This document shows, in pieces, positions 46,340 to 57,154 of a stretch of DNA of 64,000 nt. Position 1 is the stretch's first letter; each line of letters opens with the position of its first letter. The DNA comes from Sphaerolaimus hirsutus. Its lineage: Eukaryota > Nematoda > Chromadorea > Monhysterida > Sphaerolaimidae. The notes beneath the pieces were generated by a model, which did not search any database, had not been told where the DNA came from, and saw only the letters and a list, made by a program, of their open reading frames with translations. Both the position numbers and the translations under genes were made by a program. Location of the stretch: contig OZ038451.1 in NCBI GenBank assembly GCA_964036195.1, forward strand, positions 20,224,318 to 20,288,317, written 5' to 3'.

Positions 46340-47244
46340 TAGTGATGGAATGGCGCCATGGCGCTGGCGCCATATGAGGGCGCCAAAGGGCGCCGCGCCA
46401 TGGCGCCATTGGCGCTTGGCGCCCTTTTTCTGTGGCGCCCTTGGCGCCTGGCGCCCACTTTCTGAAAGGCGCCATGGCGCCCTTGGCGCTTGGCGCCCTT
46501 TCTCCGCGGCGCCCTTGGCGCCTGGCGCCCTGCCCTAAAAGGGCGCCAAAATGGCGCCAGCATGGTTTCAAGGTGAGTGCTGCGTGAATGAATAAAAAAG
46601 AAAAAAACGGGTCTGTGAATGATCAAAATTCACTGGAAAATAGACAAAGTGGTGTGAGTGGATGTATATGTTTCATCCAATTTTTATCAGATGCGTGTAA
46701 CGGATCAGAAGCTGAGCATGATAGACCGGTGAACTTGCAAACTCGTAAATCAACGGATTGAAATTATCGGAATTCCGTTGTCGTCCGCTTCAAGAAAACA
46801 TATTTGATTATCTATTTGATGTGCATTCATTGTTTTGTCGAATGAGAATTTTCAAAGTGTTTGAATTGAATATCACGTGTGAGTACGGTTTTTGCACAAA
46901 AGTTTGTTGCTAATCTCATTTTTGCTGATTACATCCTGGAGAACATGAATAAAGAAGTGAATGTGTGCACTACAGTGCTGGAGAAGCATTTTTAGCACAC
47001 GCAGGGTATTCTACTCGCTTTGTTATTCTGGCGCCATTGGCGCCTGGCGCCCTTCTTTTTAATTGGCGCCATGGCGCCCTCTTTCCGTGGCGCCTGGCGC
47101 CCACTTTCCGAATGGCGCCATGGCGCCCTTGGCGCTTGGCGCCCTTTTTCTGTGGCGCCCTTGGCGCTTGGCGCCCAGTTTCCGAATGGCGCCATGGCGC
47201 CATTGGCGCCTGGCGCCCTTTTTTCTGGCGCTTTTCCATCACTA
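46340..47244. mobile_element. hAT-like element with GGCGCC arms
   Basis: Ends TAGTGATGG / CCATCACTA with the exact 8-bp duplication gctacatc (46332-46339, 47245-47252). Best intact copy: left GGCGCC arm 46350-46560, unique core 46560-47028, right GGCGCC arm 47029-47230. Confidence 0.92.
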
Positions 47245-47459
47245 GCTACATCCTCCCCAAATTTGACATCTTGACTCCCACCATAGCGGGAGATATGGCG
47301 TCAGCAGTAACTTCAAAAACTGACTGCCGGACCTGATCCGAACGCAGTTTACTTATATAAGCCTAGGGTCATAAACATGGTGGTTTTTGTGTCATTTTGA
47401 GACATCTGTGTACATTACAAACAACAATTTAATACTGGGATTGCAAAAAAATTTCTGGT

Positions 47460-47577
47460 GGAAAAATAACCCCCCTCTTGAAATACCCCCTAGTTTAACC
47501 CCCCCCCTCCAAATTTCCACTCTGAAAAAATAACCCACCCAGCGGGGGGGGGGGGGGTAATTCGAGGAAATACGGTA
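47460..47577. mobile_element. Right end of a TACCGTATTT element
   Basis: C-run arm, ttctggtggaaaaataaccc, then gaggaaatacggtac. Its left part lies before the long-TIR element at 44933. Confidence 0.8.
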
Positions 47578-47785
47578 CAATCATTCTATAATAGTATTTG
47601 AGGAATGCTCGTCTTGCAATTTCCCATACAAGTATGTATTCTTTGAAATTCTGATCCTGGTCATCAGAGGTAAAAAAGCCACAAAAAGCCACTTCCGAAA
47701 ATGTGAAAGACACTTCATGCCATAGTTCATTATTCAGATGGGTTATGGTAGGATTCACTGAGTGTGATGTCAACCGAGTATACAA
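47578..47785 (-). pseudogene. Orphan coding-like fragment
   Basis: The minus frame reads SVNPTITHLNNELWHEVSF, then FTSDDQDQNFKEYILVWEIA, with a balanced composition. It runs straight into a TACCGTATTT terminus. No neighbouring exon was found, so it may be a broken gene or an isolated exon. Family unknown. Confidence 0.4.
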
Positions 47786-48278
47786 GTAAAAAAAACCACT
47801 TTACATTTACATCTGAAAACGGCAGAAGAGAGAAGAATCGCCAATAATAGGGCAAAATTTCTCAAAAATCACTCCAGATAGATGAGCGGCCCCTGGGATA
47901 GATAGATAGCTATCAGATTGGGGGAGGGCTATCAGATGTTATATGTACTTATTTATTGAGCATTATGTCTGAAAGTTGCTTATGCAATACATTGCTCATT
48001 GACTTGGTCATGTGTTATGTATTCTGTCGAGTGACGGGTGAGCTCTCTGAAATTCACACGTGAAGTTGAATTCATATTTAAATACATATTTGGGTTTTAC
48101 TCTTTTTGGTCAGTAGCTGACATTTGTACAATCACGCAAAAATCACCAAAAATATCAGATTCTCTACGCAGCGCAAAACACAACAACTACAAAAAACACT
48201 TTTAAGTTACAACACTTTTCTTCACAAAGTCAGCCAATGAGCCATCACAGTCCGGTAGTCATCAATTCACCAACACAC

Positions 48279-48957
48279 TCATTGACACCAGCAATGTCCG
48301 TGATGGCATACACAACGTGTTCCGGCCCGACAATATGGGAAGCAATCGAGTTGTTTGTAGCACCTACAGCGGTGTTCAACGCACCCGCAAAATTGTCCAG
48401 GGAGACAGGGGGGTTGACAGTAACATAGACCAGTCAGGCTAGCCTTCAGCCCGCACCTATTGTGTGGGAGATTTGAGTTTTATGTGAGCCCGCTACTATA
48501 TATGAAGCCAGCTAAATACAGTTGAGCATGTTGTCTCTAACTTTTATTTTTAATTTGAGTTTTTTGAGCATGTTAAATATGTAACACCACTTGTAGACCT
48601 GTTGTCCAGAATTGAAAGGCCACTTCAGAATGGACACACACACACACACTAGTTGACAATTACTAACTAAAAGTGACCTCCATTTTAGTTGACAAAATCA
48701 GTTGCTCAGTTGATCAAAATTGTATTGCATATGCATTCTATGTTCTTTTTTTGTGACTCTCCTCATTTTATAAAATTTTATATTGACCAAGTTGCTTTCA
48801 CAAAAGGAGCTTTCGATAAAAAAAAACAAATCTCAACTAGTGTCTGTTGGTCCAATCTATGGTTTTCATCCCAAAGTTACCGATTTACAACATCGGGATA
48901 TTTGGCAACTGTAAAGGTGAACATTGACACAACAGCAGCGAAAATAAGGAACTTCAT
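48279..48957 (-). CDS. Secreted cysteine-rich peptide, copy C (both motifs in one exon)
   Basis: Exon 1 is 48881-48957 (signal peptide MKFLIFAAVVSMFTFTVA). Exon 2 is 48279-48438, with two consecutive C-x3-C-x5-C-x-C-x4-C-x-C motifs and a CWCQ end. Donor CG|GTAACT and acceptor aaggctag agree in phase 2, giving 78 residues. The 3' flank (cttcacaaagtcagcca) matches copy A. Here the signal exon lacks a cysteine motif, whereas copies A and B carry the first motif on the signal exon; intron position has therefore shifted within the family. Confidence 0.75.
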
Positions 48958-49215
48958 GTTTTTTTTGGTCAGCACAATTTTTCAATTATAGTTTTCAACT
49001 ACAAACAGAACTTACACTTTAATTTGACTTTAAAATATTGTAGGTGCATACTAGTCCATTATCCTAAATAAGTCCCACTCAAATATGCAATCAGTACATC
49101 ACCATTCCATTAAACCGTATTGGCATTTATAGTTTCAACTATAAGGAGCTTCATTTTTGTAAATATTATGTTGACAATGAAACTAAATACAAACATAGAT
49201 GTACCTTTTATCCAG
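48958..49215. other. Upstream flank of peptide copy C
   Basis: Still recognisably similar to the upstream flank of copies A and B (caaatatgcaatcagtacat, agcttcatttttgtaaat), so the promoter region was duplicated too. Confidence 0.6.
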
Positions 49216-49438
49216 GTGCCAATCCCAAGCCCTGTAAAGTGTAAAGTAAAGTGTCAAATGTAAAGTCAAATGCAAAGTAAAGTGTCAATCAAAACAAAAA
49301 AGAAAAGATTTTATTACTGAACTTTGCATGACAATTGACAGTTTACTTGATACTTTACTTTACATTTGACATTTGACTTGACACTTTACTTTACAGTTGA
49401 CACTTTACTTTACACTTTACAGGGCTTGGGACTGCCCC
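49216..49438. mobile_element. Introner-like family member outside genes
   Basis: Begins GTGCCAATCCCAAGCCCTGT after CCAG and ends with the inverse, followed by CCAG. Interior: aaagtaaagtgtcaaatg repeats. Same family as receptor intron 3. Confidence 0.8.
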
Positions 49439-49441
49439 CAG

Positions 49442-50159
49442 TTGTTTTTTAATAGGGTGTGAAGCATCCTGACTGCCACTCAAAAATGCATTTCTGGCAT
49501 TTAATTTTGGCCACCAGATTTCTTGAAATACCCCCTAAACCCCTAGAATTAACCACCTTGAAATATCCCGCTGTCCGAGTGAGCAGAAAAACATAAACCC
49601 CCTTTGAAACTGATATATTACATATAGGTAAATATTTCCTTGTGTTTGCTTTACCGAAGCTAGAAGAAATGGAACCGACAACCTGTGACAACAGAAAAAA
49701 ATTATATTACTATGATCACGTCATATATACACCTTGTTTGTTCTATGCAAAAAGCGTGATTGAGATCGGGGCAGGCATATTACACACATCAACCCGGCAC
49801 GCACATATGTCCGGCACGCACATAGACTATGCACGCACACAGCTGGAGCTGTGTCTGCTGGGCCATGTGCATGCTGAGTTTATGTGTGTTGAGCTACGTG
49901 CACGCCGGGCAGGGGATTAGTATGGCAACCACGGGGCTGTGTGCACATGACACTGGGTGCGGCAAACACAAATGGCAGAGAACAGAGAACAATGCCTAGC
50001 CTTTGTGTTTGGCAGCCAGTACCATGATCCACAACAGCCCCCCCCCAAACAGATGATGCCCATGCGTGTTGATGTCTGCTGTGGGCAGCTGAAAAAAAAT
50101 GGCGATATACACTAACATATGGAATTTTTCAAGTGCTGTCGTTGTCGTAACAAAAACCT
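49442..50159. other. No firm gene
   Basis: A plus-strand frame at 49642-49920 passes through cggcacgcacat repeats and has no splice support. 49520-49600 is a degraded TACCGTATTT arm. Confidence 0.4.
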
Positions 50160-50167
50160 GTGTGAAC

Positions 50168-50822
50168 TAGGGTGTCAAATTTCCGTTTTCCATTTTCCGT
50201 TTTCCGCAGGCAAATTTTTTCCGTTTTCCGTTCCGTTTTCCGGCTGCTGAAATTTTTTTTCCGTTTTCCGTTCCGTTTTCCGGCAACTTTTTTTTCCGTT
50301 TCCGTTTTTCCGGCTCATTTTCCGTTTTCCGGCTAAATTTTTAGTTTTTCCGCCTTTTTTCCGTTTTCCGCCTCAATTTCCAGTTTTTCTGACTTTTTTC
50401 CGTGTTTTACCTCAATTTTCGATTTTTCCACCTCATTTTACCTTTTTCTGGCTCAACTTTCTGTTTTCTGATCAGCCAAACTGGTAAAAATTCATGCAGA
50501 TTGTCAATGATGTAAAAAAATTTCTGTTTCCAGCAAAATTACTGCAAATTTTTTCCACTTCAAGCAAAATTTCAGCAAATTTTATCTGTTTTCCAGCAAA
50601 ATTTCAACAAGTTTTTCCATTTCCATGCAAAATTGATTTTTCCGTTTCCGTTTTTCCGGCCTCTTTTTCCGTTTTCCGGCTGCTGAAATTTTTTTTCCGT
50701 TTCCGTTTCCGTTTTCCGCCAAGTGCAAATTTTTTTCCGTTTTCCGTTCCGTTTTCCGGCCGCTGAAAATTTTTTTCTGTTTCCGTTTCCGTTTTCCGTA
50801 AAAAAATTTTTTTGACACCCTA
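50168..50822. mobile_element. hAT-like element with TTTCCG repeat body
   Basis: Ends TAGGGTGTCAAAT / TTTGACACCCTA with the exact 8-bp duplication gtgtgaac (50160-50167, 50823-50830). Confidence 0.92.
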
Positions 50823-50909
50823 GTGTGAACGGTCCTTTAAAGCACTCAGTGCATGTTTGATGTTGAAGTATTTCCAGGTGTTTTCCTATTTGGCAGATAT
50901 TGAAATGCA

Positions 50910-51302
50910 TACCATATTTCCTCGAAATACCCCCAGGGGGTTTATAATTTTCAGAGTGGAAATTTGAAGGGGGGTATTTCGAAGGGGGCTTATTCGAGGG
51001 GGGTTATTATTTCGTCAGATATTTTCGTGAAAGTCATAGTAAGGAACACGCTTTTACATACCTAAAACCGGTACTAAACGTCTCTAAATAGCATAAATTG
51101 GGACATTCAACGTACATCGCTATACAAACTAGTGAAAATATATGTGTGTCTGCGATGCAAACTGGCAGCAATAAATACACCATGTACATTGCATACATGA
51201 TGTACATCATTCCAGGCGGGGGGTATTTACAGGGGGTAGGGTTATTTCTTCTTCAGCTCAAAAACATCTGGGGTATTTCGAGGGGGGGTATTTTGAGGAA
51301 AT
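50910..51302. mobile_element. TACCATATTTCCTCGAAATA element
   Basis: Starts taccatatttcctcgaaata; the end is diverged (gaggaaatttgtgc). The core has atgtacattgcatacatgat. Confidence 0.85.
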
Positions 51303-51548
51303 TTGTGCACCAGAGAGGAAAATATCTGTTCACTTCATTGTGGTAATTGCAGATGGGAACAGAACAGAACATTACCGCGATCAGAAGATAAAAACATGTA
51401 TCATCTTCAGAAATCAAGGCATTCAATGTAGGCACAGAAATATCCATAAAGTAATGGAAAAGCGCCATGGAAAATGGATGCAAGGGAACCATATGGCAAT
51501 ATATTCAGGCATATATCTCATTGAAATTCAGAGTCCCTAAGTCCCAAC

Positions 51549-54500
51549 TCATGTAGACACCTTGAAAACCTCATATTTGTGATTTAATTTTTCGCTCGCT
51601 TCACTCCACCTGTCATCATTCAAAACACCATAGTCAGAATTTTCACAAAAATAAACCCTGGCCATTCTAGAATGTACTAGAGCCATTCCGCACATGGCAC
51701 AAGGATTTCGAATTACGAAACATTGAAAACTGGTACATAAGTATTGGGATTCGGAGTACATAAGTGGTCCGGCTTCTGTTTGAGATGAAGTGGCCGAAGA
51801 GTGAAAAGCGCCGCCGCCTTGCAATCTGTAAAATGATAGTTGGAAATGAAAATACGAGAAGGCTCTGCAACGGGTAGATAGATATAGGGGTATTCTACAT
51901 TTTGACCCTCCGGGTTTGGATAGATAGTTGAGCGCCCCCCCCCCAACCACCCCCCCCCCCTTTGCTACCCCTGGATAGATAGCTGGAGTGTGGGGGCGGT
52001 AATCCCCACCCTACTGAACACCTGAGTGTGATAGTGTTCAAAGAGGATCGACTTTCCAGAATCGGGGTGACTTTTTTGAATTTTCGGGATCTGGATTGGG
52101 GTCTCGGGACTAGGGTTGGGAATTTCAAAATTTTCGGTTCCGGTTCTCGGTTCTAAAAATTTTCGGTTCGGTTCTCGGTTCCAAAAAATTTTCGGTTCCG
52201 GTTCTCGGTTCGGTTCTTAAGTTCGGTTCCGGTTCGGTTCTTTCGGTTCCAAATTTTAAAAAATTTCGGTTCCGGGTAATGAAAAAATCGGGTATCGGGT
52301 AATGAAAAAATCGGGTATTGGGCAATAATAAGCTGAATAAAGGAAAAACAACATACAGTTGTAGTGTAGCAAACATCATACATGAAACCATGTGCAAATC
52401 CAAACAAAGCAGCTGTTTCAATCTCATTTCAAAGTGCCCTGGATATTCTGCCGCAGCTAACCCGCGACAAGGCAACCCATAAAATTTGAATTTGAACAAG
52501 TTTTTTTTATTTTTTGTAACATGCAATCACCCGTACACAGGGACGTATCCAGGATTTTGGAGCGGGGGCTGCTTGTTTACGGAGCCCAGCGAACGGGGGG
52601 GGGCCCCCCTAAAATTTTTACTATGTGGTGGCGGAATGGCGTCATGGCGCTGACGCCATTCGAAGACGCCACGCCATGGCGCCATTGGCATGGGCGCTGG
52701 CGCCAAAAATCACTTATATCTATGTAAATATACATACATATTCATATAGCGACAACCCGGCCATTTCATCTATTTAAAAGAGTACAGGGCAAATTCTTTC
52801 AAAATACCCCTGTATGATGGAGAAATGCGCGCTTGCGCGCAAAATTTTTTTCACTACACCTTTAAAAGTTGTACTAAAAGTTGCATTTTCAGCAACTTTT
52901 TTAGGTCTCGCCCGGGAAGGGGGGGGGGAGGACTGCAGCCCCCCCCTGGATACGTTCTTGCCCCTACATCTGTGGGAGGAAAATGTCCAAAACGCAAATG
53001 TTGCATTTTGATAGGATTATTGAAAAAATTTTCGGTTCTTTCGGTTCGTTTGTTCGGTTCCGGGTCTAAGTGTCGGTTCTCGGTTCCGGTTCGGGTATTT
53101 TTTTCGGTTCCGGTTCTCGGTTCTCGGTTCCAAAATAGTGCTCGGTTCTCGGTTCGGTTCGGTTCGGTTCGGTTCGGTTCCCCAACCCTACTCGGGACCG
53201 AGATTTTGGTATAGTATTCTTGCTTTTTCGATAATTTTCCATAAATAAGGTGTAAAAACAACCAATTAATGCACCAGAAGTGGCATAAAATGCACACCGT
53301 TACCGGAAACGGTTTGTTTGCTTTTAGTTTTCGGGATCGTGATTGGGGCTTCGGGATCGGGACTGTAAAATCCCAAAACAATTTGGGATTTGGGATCGGG
53401 ACCGTGATCCCCTTTGAACCCTTATATGTCACAGCTGCAGGGGCCAGATATAGATGACGCATTAACTACACCTTTCGCACGGCTGTCCGCCCCCCCCCCC
53501 CATTTGAGAGGAACCTGTGCCTGTAGGCATGTAAACCCGCTTGGCATGTAGACACGGGATCAGGGGTTTCCAAGGTTTTCACCCTCGCGGGGGCTTTATA
53601 GATAGAAAATCCTTCTTCCGAGGGATAGATAGCTGAAAATTATTCTGGGGGAAGGGCTCGCTGGGGAGAAAATATATACCGTATTTCCTCGAAATACCCC
53701 CCCCCCTCGAAATACCCCCCCTCAAAATGGACACTATGAACTTATAAACCCCCCCTCGAAATACCCCCCCCCCAAATTTAGTGTATAGAGAACGTAAATG
53801 ACAAAGGCTGCGATTTGTCATCCCGACAATGCAGAACACACGTTAAAAACGATGACTCTGTTATGTGAGAACAGTGTTTGTACGTCTACACACTTATAAA
53901 TGTCTTTAGAGTCTTATAAATGGCGATTTTTGTTGCATTTTTCGACGTCTGCGTACGTTTCAGACGACATTTTAGTACTGGTATTTCAAAAAATTTCTGG
54001 CGAAATAATAAACCCCCCCCCTCGAAATACCCCCCCCCCTCGTTTAACCCCCCCTCAAAATTCTCACTCTGAAACAATAAACCCCCCGGGGGTATTTCGA
54101 GGAAATACGGTATGATAAATATGGCAAAAGTGACAAAACAGAGCAAAATTTAGCGATTTTGAGTAAGAAGTGGGGAAAATGGCCCAGTTTGCTCTACATA
54201 GATACCTAACTAGATAATTGAGCGGTTGTGGGAGCCCAGGGGATAGTAGCCCCGAGAAAAATAGATAGCTGAGTAGCCCTCCCCATGAGACCCCTCGCAA
54301 CGTGTCTACATGCCAAGCGAGCCTACATCATTCGAGAGACCCCCAATCAGCACTGCAAGCTCACCTAGCGATTTCATCCAACACACACATGACTGCGTGT
54401 CTGAGTGGGTGCGCCCGCATCCCAGTAGACACTGCCAAAACTTCAAATTTCGAATTAACCACGGCTGCGCTGTTGTCGCATCGATTCTCTCTGGCGACAT

Positions 54501-56449
54501 TTTTCAGTCTGTTGATAATATCGACGATCTTCGAGCGCGCATTCGAATCGAAAATCGATCCGTCGATAACCGATTCGATGTATTTATTTGGGCGAAATTT
54601 GACGGGCCAACGTGCTTTGGCTATCTCGAATTGTTGCCGTGTGAGTGGCTGAGTTGCCGCTACGGTGACAGTTTCGAAATTGGAGATCTGCGGAAATATT
54701 CATGTACATTTAAATGTTTACATTTCTATTCGTGTGATCTATTCGAATATACATATGCTCAAGGACGTATCCAGGGGGAGGGCGGGGGGGGGGGGGCTGC
54801 AGCCCCCCCCCCTTCCCGGGGTCAGACCTAAAAAGTACCGGAAAATGCAAATTTTCCTATATATTTTTCGATGTTTCTAACAAATTTTGCGCGCAAGCGC
54901 GCAATTTCTTCCCCATGCAGTGTTTTTTCAGCGGGTCGACCTGTGTAAACCAAAATTCTTGGAAATGAACACATTTTTGCGAATTTCGCTCTATATTTAT
55001 GCATATTTACATACATATAAAGCGGTTCCTAGCGCTGGCGCCAACGCCAATAGCGCCACGGCGTGGCACCTTTGTATGGCGCTAGCGCAAAAACGCTTTT
55101 CCGTCCCTATATAGGGAAAAATTTTAGGGGGGGGGGGCTGAGCCCCCCCCCCCCGTTCGCTGACCCCCGTAAACAAGCAGCCCCCCCGCTCAAAAATCCT
55201 GGATACGTCCCTGCATATGCTCAAGTTCAAATGCTAAATGCATAACCATAACCATACAGTCAGGGCCGTATCCAGGGGGGGGCGGGGGGGCTGCAGCCCC
55301 CCCCTCCCGGGGCGAGACCAGAAAGTGACCGGAAAATGCGACTTTTTCAACGTCAGCGTAAAAAATTTTGCGCGCAAGCGCGCATTCTTCACCACACATA
55401 GGGTATTATCATCAGATTTGCTTCATGTGGTCGCAAATCGCTATAAATACACTCAATGTTGTTCTTTTTGATGTTTTGTATGTATATTTACATACATATA
55501 CAGCGTTCCATGGCGCTGGCGCCAACGCCAATGGCGCCATGGCGTGGCGCCTACAAATGGCGCCATTCCGCCACTATGTAGCTAAAATTTTAGGGGGGGG
55601 GCTGAGCCCCCCCCCTCGCCGGCCTCCGTAAACAAGCAGCCCCCCCCCCCCCCGCTCAAAAATCCTGGATACGTCCCTGCATACAGTTACTGGGAGCTTT
55701 GAAAATAACTGTTGTATTTTTCTGTAAAAACGCGATCGTTTAAAAAAACAATGTTCCTTCCACCCTCAAATATAAGCATTGACAGTAAAGCCAACAATAT
55801 CTAAAAGTTCCACCCAAATGTTACCTGTTCTTTCAAATCATGATTTTGCGACAAAATCTCGTCATGGTTATTTACGCTGGCTGCGGGAAACATCAAAACT
55901 AGTTTACAGTTTTTGTGTGTATGACAATCGCGCACGTGAACCAAATGCGAGTGATCCAGACCTGTGTTCAATCAAAATTGAGCCAAAAATCAATCAAAAT
56001 CAAAACTAAAAATGCCACCAATGTCAATTTGTTTGCGAAATTTCTAGCTTTTGCACAAAAAAATCGAAATAGCGCGCGAATAAGCAGTAAAAATTTCGGC
56101 TGCCGTTGTTTTAAGAAACGGTCTCGACGCTAGCGTTTTTTAAAAACGGTGACAAAATACCGAACACTCCTATTACGATCCCAAAAACTAAAAACAACCA
56201 CACACCCGAACATAATACATTGCCTTTACTCTTCAACCATTTCATCAAGCCGGACACATTTTTCGGCAGCGGCACGTGGGCGGCAATGAAATCGACCCAT
56301 TCAAAATGGGTCACCCTGTATCGACGTTCTAGTACGGGTTCTATGTTGATTGAGCTAGTACAGGGTGGCTCATGATCGATTCCATCGTTTTGTGACACTT
56401 TTGCCACCTTTGGTAAGGGCTCTTCGATAGTGTGAGATTTGTTAGACAT
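51549..56449 (-). CDS. ADAT3: tRNA-specific adenosine deaminase subunit 3 (ADAT3/Tad3)
   Basis: Four exons: 56206-56449, 55825-55961, 54365-54687, 51549-51825. Total 981 bases, 326 residues plus TGA, phases 1,0,2 all matching. ADAT3 pairs with ADAT2 to convert A34 to inosine in tRNA anticodons; ADAT3 is the structural, non-catalytic subunit. Evidence: PLTRQQFEIAKARWP (the family's Q-F-E-x-A-x-x-x-WP segment), HPLRHAVMCVLD (HAV, with Val in place of the catalytic Glu of HAE, as in ADAT3), YLCTSF then NPCAMCGMALVHSR (zinc-binding PCxxC) and a C-terminal LNHKYEVFKV. Length is close to yeast and animal ADAT3. Introns 2 and 3 are full of transposons. The start is the first Met, at 56449. Plus-strand frames at 54302-54831 are antisense shadows. 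Confidence 0.93.
52111..53190. mobile_element. hAT-like element with GGTTCGG body in ADAT3 intron 3
   Basis: Ends TAGGGTTGGGAA / CCCCAACCCTA with the exact 8-bp duplication ctcgggac (52103-52110, 53191-53198). Repeats of ggttccggttctcgg. The 52538-52960 element is nested inside. Confidence 0.92.
52538..52960. mobile_element. CAGGGACGTATCC hAT-like element
   Basis: Ends CAGGGACGTATCC / GGATACGTTCTTG; flanks cccgtaca and cccctaca match 7 of 8. G/C-run arms and a short ggcgcc-type centre. Confidence 0.85.
53240..53460. other. Diverged CGGGATCGGG repeats
   Basis: tcgggatcgggactg / gggatcgggaccgtgatccc, with tttgaaccctta at 53414, is a worn copy of the ATCCCG element family. Confidence 0.55.
53688..54113. 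mobile_element. TACCGTATTTCCTCGAAATA element in ADAT3 intron 3
   Basis: Clean termini taccgtatttcctcgaaata and tcgaggaaatacggta. C-run arms; core with gcagaacacacgttaaaaac. Confidence 0.92.
54760..55213. mobile_element. CAAGGACGTATCC hAT-like element in ADAT3 intron 2
   Basis: Exact 8-bp duplication catatgct (54752-54759, 55214-55221). Arms of G- and C-runs with ctgcagccccccc; centre with gcgccaacgccaatagcgcc. Confidence 0.92.
55261..55679. mobile_element. CAGGGCCGTATCC hAT-like element in ADAT3 intron 2
   Basis: Exact 8-bp duplication catacagt (55253-55260, 55680-55687). Close relative of the neighbouring copy at 54760. Confidence 0.92.
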
Positions 56450-56586
56450 CTGTAGGTAGGGTTGGGATTAGTTTTTTAATTGATTTTGAGTATTGCATGA
56501 TGTTCGTGTTTTTTAATGAGAGATTTATAGAATATTTCGATAATATATACTGTTTTCGTCTTCTTTTAATATTTAACGGTTACGCG

Positions 56587-57146
56587 TAGGGTTCAATTCA
56601 AACGGGATCCCGATCCCGATCCCGGATCCCGTGAAATTCCGGGATTTACCAGTCCCGATCCCGATCCCGAAACCCCAATCCCGATCCCGAAATCTCAAAA
56701 ATACCAATCCCGATCCCGAAAGTTTTCAAATCCCGATCCCGATCCCGAGAAACTCCCAAGTCCGGGATCCCGATCCCGGAAAAATTAGTGGAAATTATAA
56801 AAAGTGAAATAATGACGTTTTTGCATGCAAAAAAGTGGATGCAAACCCCCAGCGTCAATTTTTTGCCACTTTTCTGGCATCCAACATTGTTTTGAGACCT
56901 TTATGAACAACTGTGAATGCCAGAAAAATGGCCAAAATCTATATCCCTAGAACCCAATCCCGATCCCGGAAAAATGCCTATCCCAATCCCGATCCCGTGA
57001 CCCCAATCCCGGCCAATCCCGATCCCGAAATCTCAAAAAACCAATCCCGATCCCGATCCCGAAACCCCAATCCCGATCCCGATCCCGAAATCTCAAAAAG
57101 TGAATCCCGATCCCGATCCCGAAAAGTCAATCCCGTTTGAACCCTA
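56587..57146. mobile_element. hAT-like element with ATCCCG body, tandem copy 1
   Basis: Ends TAGGGTTCAA / TTTGAACCCTA; gttacgcg on both sides (56579-56586, 57147-57154). Body of cgatccc repeats with a unique core (aaataatgacgtttttgcat). Confidence 0.92.
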
Positions 57147-57154
57147 GTTACGCG

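Larger units (their letters stand above)
44933..47405. mobile_element. Element with about 85-bp terminal inverted repeats
   Basis: Left end atgtctcaaaatgacacaaa and right end tttgtgtcattttgagacat. The inverted repeat runs on through ggcttatataagtaaactgc to a cggcagtcag-type motif. It carries a palindrome (45560-45870) and a hAT-like insertion (46340-47244). Its flanks (aatgactgtgttatg left; ttaatactgggattgc right) match one continuous stretch of the TACCGTATTT element at 53840-53980, so it inserted into such an element. Confidence 0.85.

Noticed and set aside
46326-46626. Ala/Pro/Arg-rich frames in GGCGCC stretches (also 32879-33166, 41738-42091, 42432-42845, 47020-47274)
   Set aside because: Low-complexity translations of the GGCGCC arms, present on both strands.
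54302-54831. 173- and 116-codon plus-strand frames
   Set aside because: They lie opposite ADAT3 exon 3, which has clear family motifs and matching splice phases on the minus strand.
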